DNA from: Mesocentrotus franciscanus
Taxonomy: Eukaryota; Echinodermata; Echinoidea; Camarodonta; Strongylocentrotidae
Length of the DNA stretch: 64,000 nucleotides
Direction of reading: 5' to 3'
Assembly (NCBI GenBank): GCA_037976565.1
Contig: CP137675.1
Span: 9,690,534 to 9,754,533 of the forward strand
Within the stretch, counting starts at the first letter, position 1, and each line of letters begins with the position of its first letter. Of this stretch, positions 58,541 through 64,000 are shown piece after piece. Both the position numbers and the translations under genes were made by a program. The notes beneath the pieces were generated by a model that saw nothing but the letters and a program-made list of their open reading frames with translations, searched no databases and had not been told where the DNA came from.

Positions 58541-60213
58541 TGTGTCGTAGTTGAGTGGTTTAAGCACTTGACTTGAAATACAAAGGTAGTGGGTTCGATC
58601 CCCGGCACGGCACTAAATTAATGTCCTTTGGCAAGACATTAATCTACATTTGCCACTCCATACCCAGAGGTGAAATGGGACCTGGTAGGATGACAAAGGC
58701 CTTTGTGTTAGTTATTGCTATATACCCTCACGGTGACCATTATGGTAGAAATACTCCCAGTAATGATCCGACGACCGGATAATAATATCTGTAAAGCGCT
58801 CAGGTGATTATTATCATTATTTTCTATAACCAGGTTAACATCTTGTACACACATACCCGGTATTTATTATCATTCTGTCTGAAAAGTGTAAGATCAGGAA
58901 AACATACATGAGCTGTTTTGATCTCTGATTCTATTTCATTTTACAAACATCCTTTTCTGTTTGTATCTATAGATCAGTCCACAAGGCTAAAAAATGGCCA
59001 TGTTTGATGAATAACAAGTTTAAAAGAAGGAAGGATATTAAATGATTTAATGATTGTTTATCATCTCTTCCGTAAGGCCTTATAAGGTACATGTATATCT
59101 ATTAATAAGATTTGTGTTGAAAGGATATTGCGATGACCGCAGGAAGAACGCATCCACCGAAAGGGTGGAAGGGAGCAGATGTGGAAAAAAACTAAAGGAG
59201 TCAAATTTAATTGTTGAAGAGCAACACTGTAAAACTAAATGTTAAATCACCATTTAAATGGGCAGAGGAGTGACCAGTTTAAAAAAGGTAGATTAACACT
59301 TTGAACATACTGGTTCCAATACTATGAAGGTTGAATCTCGCATGATTTTAAAATGTTAATCTGAAATTTTGGAAAAGTGGCCACTCATCGGCCTATTTGA
59401 ATAAACGATGATTTAAATTTTTCTTTTTTTTAGAGTGAAGTCGTTAAAAAAAGTTTGGACATGTTAGATATTTCCTCTTGGAAATGCACCGGGCCAAAAT
59501 CTCTTACCTCTGACATTTTTATCTCTAACATTTTTACATTGAATGTTTCAAACACCCCCTCGAAACAGATTTCACTGTGTAGTAGTCTATCCGACAGGCT
59601 CATTCAGCCTTCCCTTAAGTGTGTGTGTGTGTGTGTGTGGGGGGGTTCCGTCCCTTTGTGTTAAAATGTTTGGATACGCCATTATATTTAATTCCAAAGT
59701 CAGTCTTTGATTCGCGGTATTATGCCTTTCACTCTTTCATGTTTTCATAATAATATTCATCAATACATAAAAATCAATAAACACAAATCGCATCTGTTAC
59801 AAAAAGGGAAATTTTAAGTTTAATGTACAGAGCCCCACCCCGCTCTGTACCGTGATGGACTTACCTTCGGTTGACCTATTATACCATCTCCTCATGTGAC
59901 TTTATTCATGCGTAGATACTTGTTTTTAGTTATGTACTCTTCCTTTAATCCAGTCGTGTTTGAATTACTCCATGCATGATGTTCATGAACAAATTTTTGT
60001 AGACATTATGTCTTTGGCTAGTTTCATGATTGCAAATTTATTATGCGTCTTTGCTCACGTCCTTGCTCGTGTAAAGCGCAACTCTTTTCATCTTTATTTC
60101 ACTTTAGTTTCAATTTTGCTTTTGATGGAAAATGATTGGAAATCATTCATCAATAAAAAGCGTAGATGTAATTTAAATATTTCATAAAAGATACATCTAT
60201 AGGTGTAAGTAAA
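58541..60213 (+). repeat. 1,673 bp tandem unit M1, starting with a SINE
   Basis: It begins with a tRNA-derived SINE (58541 to about 58835: GTTGAGTGGTTTAAGCACTT, GGGTTCGATCCCCGG) and then carries the recurrent block TTGGACATGTTAGATATTTC (59452) and a GT run. It is almost identical to the next unit. The predicted small ORFs are SINE or satellite sequence. Confidence 0.92.
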
Positions 60214-61893
60214 TGTGTCGTAGTTGAGTGGTTTAAGCACTTGACTTGAAATACAAAGGTAGTGGGTTCGATCCCCGGCACGGCACTAAATTAATGTCCT
60301 TTGGCAAGACATTAATCTACATTTGCCACTCCATACCCAGAGGTGAAATGGGACCTGGTAGGATGACAAAGGCCTTTGTGTTAGTTATTGCTATATACCC
60401 TCACGGTGACCATTATGGTAGAAATACTCCCAGTAATGATCCGACGACCGGATAATAATATCTGTAAAGCGCTCAGGTGATTATTATCATTATTTTCTAT
60501 AACCAGGTTAACATCTTGTACACACATACCCGGTATTTATTATCATTCTGTCTGAAAAGTGTAAGATCAGGAAAACATACATGAGCTGTTTTGATCTCTG
60601 ATTCTATTTCATTTTACAAACATCCTTTTCTGTTTGTATCTATAGATCAGTCCACAAGGCTAAAAAATGGCCATGTTTGATGAATAACAAGTTTAAAAGA
60701 AGGAAGGATATTAAATGATTTAATGATTGTTTATCATCTCTTCCGTAAGGCCTTATAAGGTACATGTATATCTATTAATAAGATTTGTGTTGAAAGGATA
60801 TTGCGATGACCGCAGGAAGAACGCATCCACCGAAAGGGTGGAAGGGAGCAGATGTGGAAAAAAACTAAAGGAGTCAAATTTAATTGTTGAAGAGCAACAC
60901 TGTAAAACTAAATGTTAAATCACCATTTAAATGGGCAGAGGAGTGACCAGTTTAAAAAAGGTAGATTAACACTTTGAACATACTGGTTCCAATACTATGA
61001 AGGTTGAATCTCGCATGATTTTAAAATGTTAATCTGAAATTTTGGAAAAGTGGCCACTCATCGGCCTATTTGAATAAACGATGATTTAAATTTTTCTTTT
61101 TTTTAGAGTGAAGTCGTTAAAAAAAGTTTGGACATGTTAGATATTTCCTCTTGGAAATGCACCGGGCCAAAATCTCTTACCTCTGACATTTTTATCTCTA
61201 ACATTTTTACATTGAATGTTTCAAACACCCCTCGAAACAGATTTCACTGTGTAGTAGTCTATCCGACAGGCTCATTCAGCCTTCCCTTAAGTGTGCGTGT
61301 GTGCGTGTGTGTGTGTGTGTGGGGGGTTCCGTCCTTTGTGTTAAAATGTTTGGATACGCCATTATATTTAATTCCAAAGTCAGTCTTTGATTCGCGGTAT
61401 TATGCCTTTCACTCTTTCATGTTTTCATAATAATATTCATCAATACATAAAAATCAATAAACACAAATCGCATCTGTTACAAAAAGGGAAATTTTAAGTT
61501 TAATGTACAGAGCCCCACCCCGCTCTGTACCGTGATGGACTTACCTTCGGTTGACCTATTATACCATCTCCTCATGTGACTTTATTCATGCGTAGATACT
61601 TGTTTTTAGTTATGTACTCTTCCTTTAATCCAGTCGTGTTTGAATTACTCCATGCATGATGTTCATGAACAAATTTTTGTAGACATTATGTCTTTGGCTA
61701 GTTTCATGATTGCAAATTTATTATGCGTCTTTGCTCACGTCCTTGCTCGTGTAAAGCGCAACTCTTTTCATCTTTATTTCACTTTAGTTTCAATTTTGCT
61801 TTTGATGGAAAATGATTGGAAATCATTCATCAATAAAAAGCGTAGATGTAATTTAAATATTTCATAAAAGATACATCTATAGGTGTAAGTAAA
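60214..61893 (+). repeat. 1,680 bp tandem unit M2, near-identical to M1
   Basis: Matches 58541-60213 throughout the regions I compared. The length change is at the GT run (about 61295-61321), with a few nearby substitutions. Such identity means a very recent duplication or an assembly duplication. Confidence 0.92.
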
Positions 61894-63688
61894 TGTGTCG
61901 TAGTTGAGTGGTTTAAGCACTTGACTTGAAATACAAAGGTAGTGGGTTCGATCCCCGGCATGGCACTAAATTAATGTCCTTTGGCAATCCCGAAAATCAC
62001 GTTCGTATAGTGGGGTTCGATAGTGGGGTTCGATATGTACATAATTATCTAGTGGCAAGACACGATAAACGCACCCATGTTCTCAGAATTACTAATTTAA
62101 TACAACCAGAGATTCACGGACAGAACAATAAGACGATTAGCCGGTGTAAGTAACGTGATTACTACCATCAACAATAACCTGTGAACCCAATCAATAAAGG
62201 TGCTTAAAAGACGAAAGAATTACTTATTTATGCACTACCATCAGTTAACGGATAAAAAACTCGTTGCTTGGTCAAGTGGTTATTTGGTCATAAACACTTG
62301 ATTTACAGAGGTAAGTGGAATCACGTTACACCAGTCGCGTGTTTAGCTATGTTGCGTTTATCGACCAAATTTTTGCCTAGAATCAGCGTTTTCAAACGTG
62401 TTTCAGGCAACGTTTTAAGGCGATAAACGCAAAGCCTTTTTCAAACGTCTTTAGATATGGGCATATTGTAACGCCGAAAAAAAGTGCGTTTTGAATGTGA
62501 CATACAGCCAGAATCACGTTTCTGAGACACGATAAACGCAAAACTGTGGGTGCGTTTATCGGGTCTTGCCATCAGATATGTACATATCGAACCCCACTAT
62601 CGAACCCCACTATACGAACGTGATTTTCGGGATGTCGCGTTTATCGTCTCTTCACGATTCAAAATAAAGACCTTGTCTCTGCGCAGCTGCTTTGCGCCGT
62701 TTGACCCGGGAAGCGGATTAGCCTGGGAAGGTCCATAGAGTTATATGAGAAGGTCCGATTGGTAATGGTAAATTAACACTTTGTTCCAATACTATAAGGG
62801 TTGAATCTCGCATGATAATGGTCACTCATCAGCCCTTTAAATAGTGATTAAACATTTTGTTTTTTAGAGTAAGGTCATTCCAGAAAGTTTGGACATGTTA
62901 GATATTTCCTCTTGGAAGTGCACCGGGCCAAATTCTCTTACCTCTGACATTTTTATCTCTAACACTTTTACATCGAATGTTTAAAGCCCCGAAGCAGAAT
63001 TAATTGTGTAGTAGTCAATCCGACAGGTTTATTCCGCCTTTCTTCAAGTGTGCGGGTGGGGGGATTCCGTCCCTTTGTGTTCAAATGTTTGGATACGCCA
63101 TTTTATTCCATTTGAAAGTTAGTCTTTGATTTCCGATATTATGACTTTTACTCTTTCATGTTTTCATACCAATATTTATCGATACGTAAGAAAATAAAGT
63201 ACACAAACTGCATCTGTTACAAAATGAATAAGAGAGAGAGAGGGAAACTTAGAAAACACTAAAAGTTTAATGTACATGCAGAGCCCCACCCCGCTCTGTA
63301 CCGTGATGAACTACCTTCGGTTAACCGATAATACCATCTCCTCATGTGATTTTATTTATTCTTGGATACTTGTTTTAAGTAATCTACTCTTCCTTTAACT
63401 CAGTCGTGTTTGAATTGCTCCATGATGTTCATAAACAAATTTGTTGTTGTTTCATTTTGTCACTCAATTAAAGGGGTGAACATTATGTCTTTGGCTAGCT
63501 TTGTGATTGCCAATTATGCCTCTTTGCTCACGTCCTTGCTCGTGTAAAGCACAACTCTTTTCATCTTCATTTCACTTTAATTTCGATTTTGCTTTTGATG
63601 GAAAATTATTTGAAATCATTCATCAATAAAAAGCGTAGATATAATTTAAATATTTCATAAAAGATACATCTATAGGTGTATAAGTAAA
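61894..63688 (+). repeat. Tandem unit M3, hybrid of SINE start and M0
   Basis: Begins like M1/M2 with the SINE head, but at 61988 switches abruptly, within the SINE tail (CTTTGGCAA|TCCCGAAAATC), to the M0 sequence that starts at 56833. It then follows M0 through a copy of Z2 to 63688. The switch point is a clear recombination junction. Confidence 0.9.
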
Positions 63689-63980
63689 TGTGTCGTAGTT
63701 GAGTGGTTTAAGCACTTGACTTGAAATGCAAATGTCGTGGGTTCGATCCCCGACACGGCACTAATGTCCTTTGGCAAGACATTAATCTATATTTGCCACT
63801 CCATACCCAGAGGTGAAATGGGACCTGGTAGGATGACGAAAGCCTTTGTGCTAGTTGTTGCCATATACCCTCACGGTGACCATTATGGTAGAAATACTCC
63901 CAGTAATGAATCCGATGACCGGATAATAATATCTGTAAAGCGCTCAGATGATTATTATCATTATTTTCTATAACCAGGGC
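63689..63980 (+). repeat. tRNA-derived SINE at window end
   Basis: Fourth SINE copy in the array: A-box GTTGAGTGGTTTAAGCACTT and B-box GGGTTCGATCCCCG, ending with the ATTATTATCATTATT tail. It is followed by GGCCCCGTATTACAAAGAG, which looks like the start of another repeat cut by the window end. Confidence 0.85.
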
Positions 63981-64000
63981 CCCGTATTACAAAGAGTTGA

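Noticed and set aside
58573..62153. Repeated small ORF starting MKYKGSGFDPRHGTK
   Set aside because: It is the SINE head/tail translated; it recurs because the SINE is in a tandem array.

Overview
The window is eukaryotic, AT-rich, intron-rich animal DNA. The many microsatellites, tRNA-derived SINEs, short inverted-repeat transposons and one decayed CR1-like LINE resemble a marine invertebrate genome. An echinoderm such as a sea urchin is my best guess, but this rests on overall repeat style rather than a diagnostic marker. There are no bacterial operons, rRNA genes or CRISPR arrays.

Only two real protein-coding genes can be supported, both on the minus strand and both PRD-class homeobox transcription factors. 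A homeobrain-type gene (hbn) is complete in coding sequence. It has three coding exons, 38667-38382, 36557-36118 and 33832-33221, predicting about 445 residues with an eh1/octapeptide-like motif, a Q50 homeodomain split after residue 46, and a C-terminal OAR motif. About 19.5 kb downstream in the same orientation lies a retinal homeobox gene (rx/rax). Exon 1 (13674-13314) carries the octapeptide, and exon 2 (about 2407-1862) carries homeodomain residues 1-46. The last exon, with the end of the homeodomain and presumably the OAR motif, should lie before base 1. This is two thirds of the hbn-rx-otp (HRO) homeobox cluster; otp is not visible here.

Layout: 1-13.7 kb, rx with a roughly 11 kb first intron holding a TTAA-flanked element and a hAT-type MITE. 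13.7-26.7 kb, intergenic repeats and microsatellites. 26.7-30.8 kb, a mosaic in which a fragment of hbn exon 3 has been duplicated, once as a near-full pseudo-exon and several times as a short piece inside a ~478 bp tandem repeat. 31-33.2 kb, quiet. 33.2-38.7 kb, hbn, whose introns carry a split foldback element, a TAG microsatellite, two nested perfect palindromes and a second hAT MITE. 38.7-42 kb, hbn upstream region. 42-45.4 kb, decayed LINE. 45.5-49.7 kb, SINE tail and low-complexity DNA. 49.7-54.4 kb, a repeat family ending in AGGTGG. 54.8-64 kb, nested tandem arrays: a 241 bp unit, a hairpin-bearing ~740 bp repeat, an element studded with GCGTTTATC, and a ~1.7 kb unit containing a SINE.

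The points most worth a second look are the hbn-rx linkage, the repeated capture of an hbn exon fragment next to its parent gene, the foldback elements built from GATAAAC modules, and the perfect palindromes in hbn intron 1.
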